Source of the DNA: Arthrobacter sp. StoSoilB22
GTDB lineage: Bacteria > Actinomycetota > Actinomycetes > Actinomycetales > Micrococcaceae
NCBI RefSeq assembly: GCF_019977315.1
Contig: NZ_AP024652.1
Span: forward strand, 1,922,001-1,986,000
DNA: 64,000 bases
Direction: 5' to 3'
A model generated the notes under the pieces. It did no database searches. It had not been told where the DNA came from and saw only the letters and a list, made by a program, of their open reading frames with translations. Within the stretch, counting starts at the first letter, position 1. The number at the start of each line of letters is the position of its first letter. Shown here one piece after another: positions 27,297-36,177 of the stretch. The translations under genes were made by a program, and so were the position numbers.

Positions 27297-27869
27297 ATGA
27301 CGACACTTCGAACCCGGCTAGTGGCAGAGGAGCGAAAGGCGCAGATTGTTAAAGAGGCCGAACTGCTGATTCGGACGAACGGATTTCAGGGCTTTTCAAT
27401 ATCAGCCCTGGCAGAAGCTTGTGGCCTAACAAGGGCCGGCGTACTGCATCATGTCGGCTCCAAGGATCAACTACTGATCGACGTTCTAGAAGCCAAAGAG
27501 CGGGAAACCGGCGAGGAAACGTCCGCTCTTATCCAAGCCATAGGCCATCCGACAGCCCGTGAAGTCTTGGATCTTTTGATGCGGCGCAACATGGAGCGAC
27601 CCGAAATCATGCTCCTATTCACAGTTCTGGCGGCCGAATCATTGAACCCGCAGCACCCGGCGCACGACTACTTTGCTGAGCGGCTGCAGCGCGGCGCGCG
27701 ACGACTGGCGCCTCTGTTGGGAGGAGACAGTCAGAATGCTGAGAATGCGGCCATCGAGATCCTCTCGTACATGGATGGGCTACAGCTGAATTGGCTCAGA
27801 GACGGGGAGATTGACCTGTGGGCCAGGTGGTCAGCTTTCGCCGACCGGTACTTTGGCAGCGTCGGTTAG
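27297..27869 (+). CDS. TetR-family regulator of the glycoside operon
   Basis: A 190-residue TetR protein. Residues 15-60 form the winged helix-turn-helix region with GFSISALAEACGLTRAGVLHHVGSKDQLL, and the rest is an all-helical ligand domain. It is divergent from the transporter/GH3/SDR operon across a perfect palindrome, so it probably represses that operon until a glycoside or aglycone binds. Confidence 0.9.
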   Translation: MTTLRTRLVAEERKAQIVKEAELLIRTNGFQGFSISALAEACGLTRAGVLHHVGSKDQLLIDVLEAKERETGEETSALIQAIGHPTAREVLDLLMRRNMERPEIMLLFTVLAAESLNPQHPAHDYFAERLQRGARRLAPLLGGDSQNAENAAIEILSYMDGLQLNWLRDGEIDLWARWSAFADRYFGSVG

Positions 27870-28316
27870 ACGCGTTCACGCAGGGACGGCAGCGGGATTT
27901 TCGTCCTTAGGGCTGGCGGGTGATCTTCGGCGCCCGGCACGTCACAGTGACGCGGATAACGTCCGCGGCTAGGTCTTGGACGATCGGGTAGCTCCTTTTG
28001 ATCCGCCGCTTCGCGGCCGCAAGTTCCGCGGCCTGCCCACCCGTGATCCCGGGACGGTTCCCGCCTCAACCTCGGCCTTCTTCATGCACCCGTACAACGA
28101 AATGTATCCCGAAATCCTTCGCGACCCTTCACTGGAGTTGGAAAACGCGGCATAACAGGTGTGGACGAGCTATCTCATCCACTTCTACTCGTCCCACTCT
28201 AAAGCCGATAATGGACGATATGTCTTCTTGGTTACGAAGATCCGTGAACGTTCATCACATATTTCAGACGACGAGGATCCGGCCTGCACTGGCGGATTCT
28301 GCTGTATCCGTCTGCC
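27870..28316. other. no supported gene
   Basis: A minus frame here reads GGQAAELAAAKRRIKRSYPIV and similar, which looks once-coding, but it is broken by stops and has no start. Likely decayed DNA at the edge of the glycoside module. Confidence 0.4.
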
Positions 28317-29018
28317 TCATCGGGCAGGCACGTTCAGTTGTGCGGAGACCTGCACACGAACTTGGTCGTGTGGTTCTGGCGGAGACTGTTCGCGCAGTTC
28401 GGATAGGTGTGCGACCAAGATGTTCCTGTGCTCGGCAGACGAGTTTGGCCATCGGCTGGCGGCACTCTGAAATTCAGCTGAGGCTGCCAGAAGAACATCG
28501 AAGTACTTTTTTCGATCCGTCTCGTCTTCCAGCTCTGCATTGGCTTGCCGCGTTAGGTTATACAGATAGTTTGGCCAAGCGAGAACTTCTACAATCCCCG
28601 GTTCCTCCGGGTTCTCGATGTACCAGCGAAAAACTGCACCGTAAAGCCTACGGTGCAAACGTGCGATCTCCATTTCGATTAGTGGAAACGATGTGCTCAG
28701 TTCATGGGCCACGGTTAGTGCTTCAGCGACGGCGAATGTTAGTCGTTCTTTGCTCGCTTCCTGACGCTGGACTTCCAGTTGCAACCTCAGAGCTCGCTCT
28801 TGGGCTTCCTCGGCTGAAGCCGCCTGCCGTCGCAGCTCTTCTTGCGATTCTCTGGCGAGCGTCGCCTGGAGTTCCAGACTTCTCTCCGTCAGCTTTGACT
28901 GATGCCTGTTTGTGAGCGTGACAACGAGGATGGCGACTGCCGCCGCAGCGATCGCCCCAATTGTCGCCCCGAAGGTTCCACTCCAAAGCTGTAGCAGCCA
29001 CATCTCGTCGCTATTCAT
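28317..29018 (-). CDS. membrane-anchored coiled-coil protein, unknown function
   Basis: A 233-residue protein with one N-terminal membrane helix (about residues 10-36, GAIAAAAVAILVVTLT), a coiled coil rich in Glu/Gln/Arg (about 40-90), then a helical domain. N-out/C-in anchoring is likely. The second of two adjacent ATGs is taken. Lone gene with no visible partner; I do not recognise the family. Confidence 0.6.
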   Translation of the reverse strand: MNSDEMWLLQLWSGTFGATIGAIAAAAVAILVVTLTNRHQSKLTERSLELQATLARESQEELRRQAASAEEAQERALRLQLEVQRQEASKERLTFAVAEALTVAHELSTSFPLIEMEIARLHRRLYGAVFRWYIENPEEPGIVEVLAWPNYLYNLTRQANAELEDETDRKKYFDVLLAASAEFQSAASRWPNSSAEHRNILVAHLSELREQSPPEPHDQVRVQVSAQLNVPAR

Positions 29019-29021
29019 CAA

Positions 29022-29474
29022 AGTTGAATCCTAACGCCTAATTTCTGTCCCCTCCGAACCAACGCAGCGAAGTGTCGCTGCGTTCTGTACATTTCCAGTC
29101 CTCTATCGACCTCTACTCGTCCCGTTCTAAGGCCGATAACAGTGATTCCGTCGACCTGCAGATTCCCGGCGTTGTGTTAGTCAGGAACCCCACAACAACA
29201 ACGCAGGCAGGCCAACGAAAACAATAGACATGGTTCCCGGATCTGACAGGGATGTGGCTGTCATCCGGATCTCCCCGTCTTTGGGTGCGTAGACGTCATC
29301 TGCGTCTGGTAACGAATGTTACATCCAGTTTGTGCCACGGCTTATGGCACGATTTTGGTGCGGCAGTCTTAGACGCGGACCAGCCGACAGGGTGGGCAGC
29401 AGTGCGTTCTGGGGCGCGGGATTTCGGCAACAGGGACCTGGAGGCTCAGGAGCGTCCTCATTTATGCCAGTGGT
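29022..29474. other. intergenic with a DUF1016-type palindrome remnant
   Basis: No gene seen. GTGCCA/TGGCAC (29332-29337 and 29345-29350) and the surrounding codons resemble the second palindrome region of the DUF1016 genes, so this is probably a further scrap of that family. Confidence 0.4.
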
Positions 29475-29777
29475 CTAGCCTTCGCACTCGATGCAATACG
29501 CGTGGCCGTTGGATTCACGGGCCAACTGGGACCGGTGTCGGACCAAGAAGCACGAGTAGCAGGTGAACTCGTCCTCTGCCTGGGGAATGACCTGAACGAC
29601 GAGTTCCTCGGAGACGATTTCTCCTCCAGGCGTTAGACCCTCATCGAAGGCATCGGCCTCTTCTAATTCCTTGACCACACTGCGGGCATCCGGCGCGTTG
29701 GCGGATTTCAGCGCTTCCAGCGATCGGTCCTGAGACTCCTTTACGTCGGAGCGGAGATCGTCGTAGTCAGTTGCCAC
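29475..29777 (-). CDS. DUF4193 family protein
   Basis: A 100-residue acidic protein. N-terminus VATDYDDLR, an acidic centre and a C-terminal four-cysteine zinc-ribbon-like end (CYSCFLVRHRSQLA ... CIEC) are the hallmarks of DUF4193, a small protein family of actinobacteria with unknown role. GTG at 29777 fits the family N-terminus; the longer open frame upstream is unrelated sequence. Supports an actinobacterial host. Confidence 0.85.
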   Translation of the reverse strand: MATDYDDLRSDVKESQDRSLEALKSANAPDARSVVKELEEADAFDEGLTPGGEIVSEELVVQVIPQAEDEFTCYSCFLVRHRSQLARESNGHAYCIECEG

Positions 29778-29940
29778 TGAAGTGATTCTCTTTTCTGGTG
29801 TTCGATTCTGACGACACTGCAACGCGCACCACCGCGTCATTGTTCCCGCGGGCGAATGGCCTGTCGGAAAGGACTGACCGGAGAAGAACACTGGCAAGGA
29901 ACCGCATCTCCCCTCGCGAAGGACTATTAGGGTGGAGTGC

Positions 29941-30993
29941 ATGAGTGACGCACATGCCTTGGCCTTGTCCTCGGGCTATACCGATCTTTTGGCATCGCTC
30001 AAGGAACGCGTCCGGTCCGCGCGTCAGACCGCCCTTCGAACCGTCAACACACATCTCATCGAATTGTATTGGTCGATCGGCAGAACAGTGTTGGAGCGCC
30101 AGCAGGTCGAACAATGGGGGAGCGGGGACATGGGACGCCTAGCCGAGGACCTGCGGGCGGAGTTCCCCGAGATGAAAGGCCTGTCACGGTCCAACCTCTT
30201 CTACATGCGGGGTTTTGCCCAAGCTTGGCCGGACCCAATTGTCCAACAGGCTGTTGGACAATTGCCGTGGGGACACGTCACGGTGCTGCTGGACAAACTG
30301 GACAATCGACGTGACCGGGATTGGTACGCCGGCGCCGCAGTCGAGCACGGATGGTCCCGCAACGTCTTGCTGAACATGATCATGAACCGGACCTTGGAAA
30401 GAACCGGAGCGGCGCCCTCGAACTTTGTCCAACGGCTTGTTGGACCAGATTCTGAGCTGGCCCAGCAGGTCGCCAAGGACCCCTACAATTTCGAATTTCT
30501 GGGCCTGTCAGGTGAAGTTGCCGAACGGGATCTGGAACTGGCATTGACCAGCCGGATCACCGAAACCCTGCATGAACTCGGACCTGGATTTTCGTTCGTC
30601 GGCCGGCAAGTGCACTTCGACGTCGACGGCGACGACTACTACGTCGACATGCTGTTCTTCCACATGGACCAGAACCGGTACGTCGTTATCGAACTCAAAA
30701 CCGGAAAATTTCAGCCCGAGCACGCCGGAAAACTGAACTTCTACGTCGCCCTCGTCGATGACACGCTTCGCAGGGAACACCACAACGAAACTATCGGCAT
30801 CCTTATCTGCGGCACCAAGAACGACCGCAGCGTCAGGTACAGCCTTGGCCGCTCCACCTCGCCCATGGCCGTCGCGGCCTACACCTACGACAGACTCCCC
30901 GCAGCAGAACAGCAAGCGTTACCCAACGAAGGCAACCTTGTCGCAGCGCTCGAATGGGCAGAACCCGACGCGGTCGTGCCAAGCCGAGACTAG
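29941..30993 (+). CDS. DUF1016 (YhcG-type) PDDEXK nuclease
   Basis: A 350-residue protein. The N-terminal DUF1016_N region (about 1-160) includes YWSIGRTVLERQ and GLSRSNLFYMRGFAQAW. The C-terminal PDDEXK nuclease domain has D236 in YYVDMLFF, then E251 and K253 in VVIELKTGKF. Full length and intact. Members are found with mobile elements and restriction-like or defence loci; the function is not settled. ATG at 29941 has GGTGGAG upstream. Two palindromes lie inside the coding sequence (30236-30264 and 30427-30445). Remnants of at least two more copies occur in this window. Confidence 0.88.
   Translation: MSDAHALALSSGYTDLLASLKERVRSARQTALRTVNTHLIELYWSIGRTVLERQQVEQWGSGDMGRLAEDLRAEFPEMKGLSRSNLFYMRGFAQAWPDPIVQQAVGQLPWGHVTVLLDKLDNRRDRDWYAGAAVEHGWSRNVLLNMIMNRTLERTGAAPSNFVQRLVGPDSELAQQVAKDPYNFEFLGLSGEVAERDLELALTSRITETLHELGPGFSFVGRQVHFDVDGDDYYVDMLFFHMDQNRYVVIELKTGKFQPEHAGKLNFYVALVDDTLRREHHNETIGILICGTKNDRSVRYSLGRSTSPMAVAAYTYDRLPAAEQQALPNEGNLVAALEWAEPDAVVPSRD
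30236..30264. repeat. 29-bp palindrome inside DUF1016 coding sequence
   Basis: Arm CAATTGTCCAACA, spacer GGC, exact complement; encodes the PIVQQAVGQL segment. Near-identical to 6785-6813. A second smaller palindrome, GTCCAAC-GGCTT-GTTGGAC, follows at 30427-30445. Confidence 0.8.
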
Positions 30994-31459
30994 GCGTCAG
31001 CTGAGGCTACTCAGGTTCAGCAGAAACTGATGAACCAAGTATGACCCCTAATTGTCCGGGCCCGTAGACGATTCACTCATGCCACCATGGGCGCCCGGTG
31101 CTGGACACCAGAAGAACGCCGATAAGCACCCATATGTCGTCCTGAAGAGTCAAGGCCCTTAAGTGTCATGGTGACTTTCTGAGAGTCCAAAGCATGGTGT
31201 CAGAAAAGAGCGATTGGGGTTCTATTCTGACGTTCTGGGCTCTTCGTCCTGGCGTCAGGTTGAGGCGTAGTTAGACCTGACGTGAGTCCGAAAGGGACGA
31301 GGCTCGGCGAGGGTTGATTGAGGTGAAAATCCCGTAGCTGTGCGCGATTCCCGAGTCTTCGCCGGTCAACTTCATCCATGACTGTCGCCGCCTACAACTT
31401 CGAACGTAAACGCATGATCCTGCTCTACGCCCGATGGACTCGGCCAAGCCGCCGCCGTC
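30994..31459. other. no supported gene
   Basis: Lower-quality coding signal, no frame with a ribosome site. Probable junction DNA before the conjugation-gene remnant. Confidence 0.4.
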
Positions 31460-31790
31460 GTCTAACGCGACCAGGACAACGCGAACGTGCGCATCACTTC
31501 CGCGTCGCCCCTCAGCCCGCGCCTGGCTGATATTCGCTCTGTGGTGCAGACAGCGCAGGACGAAGCCGAGGGCGCAGGGGTGGTGAACTTCGGTCGGTTG
31601 TTGCCGCTGCCGTCACCGACCGTGCACGCCTCGAGGACGGCGTGGCCGCCGTAGAACAGACCTCCGGTACCTCCCTGGTACTGCTGCGCGCTTGCGGCCC
31701 ACAGGACATCGCCTTGGCCGCATCCCTGCCGCTGGGCCTGTTGCTGCTCAAACACTCCACTGCGCCCTCCGAGATTTAGGACGCCCTTTA
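31460..31790 (+). pseudogene. fragment of SCO6880-like conjugation protein
   Basis: In two frames the sequence reads SPRLADIRSVVQTAQDEAEGAGVVNFGRLL and then TDRARLEDGVAAVEQTSGTSLVLLRACGPQDIAFAASLPLG. This resembles the C-terminal part of SCO6880-type proteins that accompany VirB4-like ATPases in actinobacterial conjugation modules. Stops and a frameshift show it is not functional. Suggests that the ancestor element was self-transmissible. Family assignment from memory of the pattern, so moderate confidence. Confidence 0.45.
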
Positions 31791-32207
31791 GTGGTCGGGA
31801 TGAAACTCTTTCCCCTCGCCACCAGGGTCCAGGCCCCACCCGTCCCGGCTCATGGCCGCATTCGTGGGCTCCACGGAAGACCCCGCGCAGTCCTGCGTAG
31901 AACGTTGAAGTAGATGGGTTTTCCTGATTATTTTGAATCGCTGAGGATGAAAATGCCTTACTGACGTTCAATCATGCGTCGCCCCGACACCCCTTAATGC
32001 ATCAGCCAAAGGGCAAATCCATCAGCCATAACTGCATTCGTCAATGCCTCTGTCAATGACCATCCAACCACTATGTATCTCAATCATTTATACGTTGAGT
32101 TCAGGCCAATCCTCAATGGGATCCCACGGCCGACGCGGTTCAGCCGATGCGCAAATAATGAGGGGTTGAAAGGCGGGGAGGGGAGCAAGGTTTGAAATCT
32201 GAATACG
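31791..32207. other. no supported gene
   Basis: AT-richer intergenic stretch between the conjugation remnant and the decarboxylase-like gene; nothing recognised. Confidence 0.4.
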
Positions 32208-32633
32208 CTAGGGGGCGTATTTATTTGCCGAGGGGGCGTGCAGTTCCTTGTAGGCCGAAATGGTTTGCTCGGCGATCCGGAAAGCTTCCAACGCCGCTGG
32301 CGCCCCACAATAAACGAGAGTCTGTAGCAGGAACTCCTGGATCTGCTCTTCTGTCACCCCGTTGTTCAATGCTCCTCGGACATGCCCCGCCAGTTCAGAG
32401 GACCGGTTCAGCGCCGTCAACATGGCGAGGTTGAGCATGCTTCGCGTCTTCAGATCCAGCCCTGGCCTACTCCAAATCTCCCCCCATGCGTATTCAGTAA
32501 CGAGCTCCTGAACGGGCCGGGAAAAATCCCTCGCCTGGTCGAGTACCTTATCAACGTGCGCCGTCCCCATGACCTTCTGCCGCACCGCAATTCCCTTCAA
32601 AAATTTCTCGCTCTTTTCTTCTGTCCCTTCCAT
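32208..32633 (-). CDS. carboxymuconolactone decarboxylase family protein
   Basis: A 141-residue CMD/AhpD-like protein. The core helix pair reads VTEYAWGEIWSRPGLDLKTRSMLNLAMLTAL, then EELAGHV-type and GVTEEQIQEFLLQTLVYCGAPAALEAF. It resembles 4-carboxymuconolactone decarboxylase (PcaC), which acts in the protocatechuate branch of the beta-ketoadipate pathway, and lacks the CxxC of AhpD-type peroxidases. No other pca gene is near, so the actual substrate is open. Solitary gene. Confidence 0.8.
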   Translation of the reverse strand: MEGTEEKSEKFLKGIAVRQKVMGTAHVDKVLDQARDFSRPVQELVTEYAWGEIWSRPGLDLKTRSMLNLAMLTALNRSSELAGHVRGALNNGVTEEQIQEFLLQTLVYCGAPAALEAFRIAEQTISAYKELHAPSANKYAP

Positions 32634-33224
32634 AGTTACCCTCCTAGTATTCGTGATGGATTAGGGGCTTTATCTTGCTCAAGGATCTGCTCTATCAACG
32701 GGTGAGAGAGGAACCGGGGCGAGCAGAAAAGCCGATTCAGTACCATCGCATCTTGGGATAGTCACTACTTACGGTTTCCGTCGCCGGGCAGGCTGCCCGG
32801 ACTTCGGAGTGCCTGTTGCGGAGGGCGTGCCGGCCCGACGACGGAAGTGCGCCAAAAGCTCTCAGGAAGCTACGAGCTCCTCTATGGTGGCCTTTCGCGG
32901 GCTTCGGTGAGGTAGAGGCGCCAGATCAGGGTGGGTGTTTTGATTCGACCCGCCGTTGAACAGCCCTCGGATACATCACGGCTAGGACAGCCACAAGGCT
33001 TTCCACTGGAGGTACTGCGGCGATCCAATACTGGGGAGGGGCGAGCGCGTGTCTTCGTCAGCCCACTGGCGTCCCTTGGTAAGGGGTTTCACTGTACTCC
33101 TTTCCCTAGCGGCCCGAGAACGACGGTTCGTCCGTGTCCGGAAGGTAGGAGATAGCCAAATGGGTGTCCCTCTTCCTTGGCGCGGTTTAGGCGGCCCAGA
33201 CCTCGACGTTGTCCGTTCCGCAGA
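32634..33224. other. no supported gene
   Basis: About 590 bp. A short minus-strand frame near 32890-32945 reads TLIWRLYLTEARERPP and may be the end of a lost gene. Nothing else supported. Confidence 0.35.
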
Positions 33225-33440
33225 TCAGTCTGCGCATGGTCGGCTCGAAGATGACCCAAGCAGTTCCTGATCATGGGAGATGTCGTCAATGCGACCAATG
33301 CCGGTGCCCCACGTGGCGTCGTAAACCCACACCCGGTCACCCGCCCTGAGTTCGTTCCATTGCACCGCCGGCACCTGTCTGCACTCGGCGGTCCGCTTCG
33401 GAGATGCGGTCCGGTTCACGGTGATGGGGGGGTGCGTCAT
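33225..33440 (-). CDS. small hypothetical protein
   Basis: A 71-residue protein with the core WNELRAGDRVWVYDATWGTGIGRIDDI, which looks like a small beta-barrel. GGAG lies 7 bases before the ATG, and that ATG overlaps the stop of the preceding small gene (ATGA), so the two form a mini-operon. Family unknown. Confidence 0.5.
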   Translation of the reverse strand: MTHPPITVNRTASPKRTAECRQVPAVQWNELRAGDRVWVYDATWGTGIGRIDDISHDQELLGSSSSRPCAD

Positions 33441-33634
33441 GCTGATGCTCCAGTGACAGTTCGCCGGCGCCACACCGTGGCCTCACCCTTGTGGGCGGGC
33501 AGCACGTGGCCTTCCGGGAACTCTTGGACGTCGTTCGGCTCGGAGTCCGGGCTCCACAGGCCCGACACAGGGCAGTGGTAACCGGTGGGCAGGACAGAGC
33601 TGGCTCGTTCGCGCAGGAGGGCGATGCTCTTCAT
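33437..33634 (-). CDS. small hypothetical protein with CP...W...G pattern
   Basis: A 65-residue protein. The pattern CPVSGLWSPD ... FPEGHVLPAHKGEATVW resembles small YjzC-like bacterial proteins with a conserved Gly/Pro/Trp layout, but the match is loose. Coupled by a 4-base overlap to the next gene. Start could also be the ATG at 33646. Confidence 0.5.
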   Translation of the reverse strand: MKSIALLRERASSVLPTGYHCPVSGLWSPDSEPNDVQEFPEGHVLPAHKGEATVWRRRTVTGASA

Positions 33635-33681
33635 TGTTGAATACATCCTTTGTGTACATCATTCGTGGATCGGGCATTGCA

Positions 33682-33891
33682 TCATGGGAGCGGATCTCTT
33701 CGTCTGTGGACAGAGGCGCGCGTCGGTTTGACATCCGTTAGACCATTAAGGGTTTTTTGGCCAGGCCCGGCTTCGTCTTCCGTGTCGAAACTGATGATCG
33801 AGGCAACGGGTTCAAGAAGTTCTTCGGACAGTATCCTGGCCTCCTCGGTGACGTCTCTGAAGACCAGGGCTGCCGGGCTGTCGTACGCCAC
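33682..33891 (-). CDS. possible small hypothetical protein
   Basis: A 69-residue frame starting at GTG with AAGGG upstream, acidic in the middle. Composition is reasonable (VFRDVTEEARILSEELLEP) but no family is recognised and it may not be expressed. Confidence 0.3.
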   Translation of the reverse strand: MAYDSPAALVFRDVTEEARILSEELLEPVASIISFDTEDEAGPGQKTLNGLTDVKPTRASVHRRRDPLP

Positions 33892-33982
33892 TGAAACCCT
33901 TGGCAGCCTGGGTTAGGCAAGTGGCAGCCCGTGGGATGGCGCTGACCGACGTCCAGGGCTTGACTCCTTGAGCCTTTCCTTT

Positions 33983-35200
33983 TCAGGTTGCAGGTAGCAC
34001 TGTGGCGGTGCACTCGCCGAAGTCGATAGTTGAGCCCCCCGGGCCAGGGGCTGTTCCCCGGATGGTGACGGTTTGCCCGTCGGTCAAGAAGCTCATCTCG
34101 GTGTCCGGCGTCACTGCGAACGGTTCCTTTCCGGCCCAGGACAGTTCTAGGAATGAACCGCGCTGGCCTTTCTCGGGGCCGGACACTGTGCCTGAACCGA
34201 AAAAGTCGCCTGGACGCAGGGGAGCGCCGTTGACAGTCATGTGGGCGATCATTTGAGGTGCAGTCCAGTAGAGGGCGCTCACTGGGGGGCGGGAGACAGT
34301 ATGCCCGTCAACGATGACCTCCATGGTGATGTCGAGGCCCCATGGCTCCTCACCCTCGTCGTTGAGATACGGGGCAAGGGCAGGCCCTCGTGCTGGCGGG
34401 GTAATTCTGGCGGCGCTCAAGGCTTCAAAGGGCACGACCCACAGGGAAATTGTTGAGGCGAAAGACTTACCCAAGTAGGGGCCGAGGGGGACGTATTCGT
34501 AGGCCTGGATATCGCGGGCGGACCAGTCATTGAAGAGCACCACGCCGAAGAGATGTTGGGCGGCCGCGGCCACCGAGACTTCGCCGGCCGGAGCGGATCC
34601 ACCCAGGATGAATCCCATTTCGGCTTCGATGTCCAATCGGCGGGAGGGCCCGAAACTGGGGGAGCCGTTCTGCTCGGGCCGCAGGCCCTTAGGACGGGGG
34701 AAATCCTGGCCGGAAGGAATCACAGAGCCGGAGCGTCCGTGGTAGCCCACAGGCAGGTGTTTCCAATTGGGCAGCAACGGTGCTTCGTCCGGACGGAAGA
34801 TCTTGCCGACGTTGCTGGCGTGGTGTTCGGAGGCGTAGTAGTCGACGTAGTCGGCTACCGTGAACGGCATGTGCAGGAGAATATCGTCAACCGGATAAGA
34901 GGAGTCGGCGACAATTCCGTCCCCACCGGCAGTGGTCACGGCGTCGACAAGCCAGGCGCGCAAAGCCGTCCACGCCTCACATCCGGCCGCGAGCAGCGCG
35001 TCCAGATTCGAAGTTGAAATGGCGGCCCGGACGCTGCGGTCAAGTCCGCCCGTTGCATCGGCCAGTGCGGAAAGATCGATGGCCTGGTTGCCGAGGCGGG
35101 CACCCAGTCGAGGCTTTCCGTCAACTGGTGAGAAGGAAGCGTAGGGCAGGTTTTCGGGGCCGAAACCCTTAATTGCGAAACGGTCGGCGGCAGTAGTCAC
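33983..35200 (-). CDS. fahA: fumarylacetoacetase
   Basis: A 405-residue FAH-family hydrolase, last step of the homogentisate pathway (fumarylacetoacetate to fumarate and acetoacetate). Visible features are an N-terminal SH3-like domain, then DYVDYYASEHHASNVGKIFR, GYHGRSGSVIPSG, the metal-binding E-x-E region LDIEAEMGFI, and NDWSARDIQ in the catalytic core. GTG at 35200 fits the family N-terminus; the open frame continues upstream but through a hairpin. Same strand as hmgA. No maleylacetoacetate isomerase gene is visible in the window. Confidence 0.93.
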   Translation of the reverse strand: MTTAADRFAIKGFGPENLPYASFSPVDGKPRLGARLGNQAIDLSALADATGGLDRSVRAAISTSNLDALLAAGCEAWTALRAWLVDAVTTAGGDGIVADSSYPVDDILLHMPFTVADYVDYYASEHHASNVGKIFRPDEAPLLPNWKHLPVGYHGRSGSVIPSGQDFPRPKGLRPEQNGSPSFGPSRRLDIEAEMGFILGGSAPAGEVSVAAAAQHLFGVVLFNDWSARDIQAYEYVPLGPYLGKSFASTISLWVVPFEALSAARITPPARGPALAPYLNDEGEEPWGLDITMEVIVDGHTVSRPPVSALYWTAPQMIAHMTVNGAPLRPGDFFGSGTVSGPEKGQRGSFLELSWAGKEPFAVTPDTEMSFLTDGQTVTIRGTAPGPGGSTIDFGECTATVLPAT

Positions 35201-35243
35201 GGATGATCTTTCTGAGTGCAGGGGCAGGAAATTCGGGGTGGGA

Positions 35244-35277
35244 GGGTGCCCGCCCCGCTGGTTAAGGGCGGGCACCC
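35244..35277 (-). terminator. intergenic hairpin between the unknown hmg-operon gene and fahA
   Basis: Perfect 12-bp arms GGGTGCCCGCCC and GGGCGGGCACCC with a 10-base loop and no T tract. It may attenuate or stabilise transcripts inside the operon rather than end them. Confidence 0.6.
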
Positions 35278-35280
35278 CAC

Positions 35281-36177
35281 TTATCCCAGCCCTGGGGGGA
35301 ACAGGCCTAGAACGGCCAGGCTTTCTGCGGGCTCGGCGACGCTACACGTGCCAAAGGAGATGAAGAACTCGCGCCATGTTCCCGTGGAGGCACGCGCTAG
35401 ATTGGTCAGAGCGGTGGACTCCGTAGCAGCGAGGAGAGCCGCGACCCGGTCCACGCCTTCCCCCCGGAGGGCCGCCTCGGTGGCCATCGCGATGTTGAGG
35501 AAACCATGATGCGTGAATCCGGTAACCGGGTTCGTGTAGCGGATGGCCTCGTGCAGTCCGGCGGTGAGCTTGAACGGGGTGGATGCAGCGATGGTCTCGG
35601 TTAGTACTGCAGCGAGTTGCTCTGGGGTGGGGAACAGGTGAGCTTCCAGACCGCCGGTGCGGTATTTCAGGCGCAGGTCAGTGCCGGCTAATAGCTCCAA
35701 GGCCGACGCGGCAACCTGTTCATGGGTTAGCTCTACATACACCTGGATATCGGACACGGCTGCGGCCTGCTGAATCTGGGCGGCCCATATGTTCTTGTCC
35801 GATGGATCGGTCTTAAGCTCGATCGCGACCATCCGCAGCTGCGGTGCAATGTCTTTAGCGGCCTCAAGGGCGGCTTGCAGCTGCCCGGCGGGCGTGACTG
35901 CTGAGACGTTGATCGGGCGTCCACCAAGATTGAGCCCGGAGGCGATCTGCTGTGCCTTGGCCAGGTCCTCGAGCTTGAGCACGGCCGGCCCTACGGCCTC
36001 ATTGAGGCTATTCACTCGACGCTCGACGTAGTCAATAATTGCCCTGTCCAGCGGAGCCAAGCCGGGCGGGAAGGTGGCCGCGTCATCGAAGAAACCCCGA
36101 TACGGTTCTGCGAGAGCGCATTCATCCCGTGCTAAGGGCGTGGCGAGTGGGGACATTTCAGTATTCGGGGCTGTCAC
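35281..36177 (-). CDS. conserved unknown protein of the homogentisate operon
   Basis: A 298-residue soluble protein whose first codons overlap the end of hmgA (4 bases). Segments include PYRGFFDDAATFPPGLAPLDRAI near the N-terminus and LKYRTGGLEAHLFPTPEQLAAVL, then LTAGLHEAIRYTNPVTGFTHHGFLNI with several histidines. The regular alternation of strands and helices suggests an alpha/beta barrel. I do not recognise a named family. Tight coupling to hmgA and fahA suggests a role in homogentisate catabolism, perhaps the missing isomerase step or an aldolase-like side reaction (inference). Confidence 0.8.
   Translation of the reverse strand: MTAPNTEMSPLATPLARDECALAEPYRGFFDDAATFPPGLAPLDRAIIDYVERRVNSLNEAVGPAVLKLEDLAKAQQIASGLNLGGRPINVSAVTPAGQLQAALEAAKDIAPQLRMVAIELKTDPSDKNIWAAQIQQAAAVSDIQVYVELTHEQVAASALELLAGTDLRLKYRTGGLEAHLFPTPEQLAAVLTETIAASTPFKLTAGLHEAIRYTNPVTGFTHHGFLNIAMATEAALRGEGVDRVAALLAATESTALTNLARASTGTWREFFISFGTCSVAEPAESLAVLGLFPPGLG

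Noticed and set aside
33100-33930. Possible toxin-antitoxin pair from the two overlapping small genes
   Set aside because: Neither product shows a known toxin or antitoxin motif; overlap alone is not enough.
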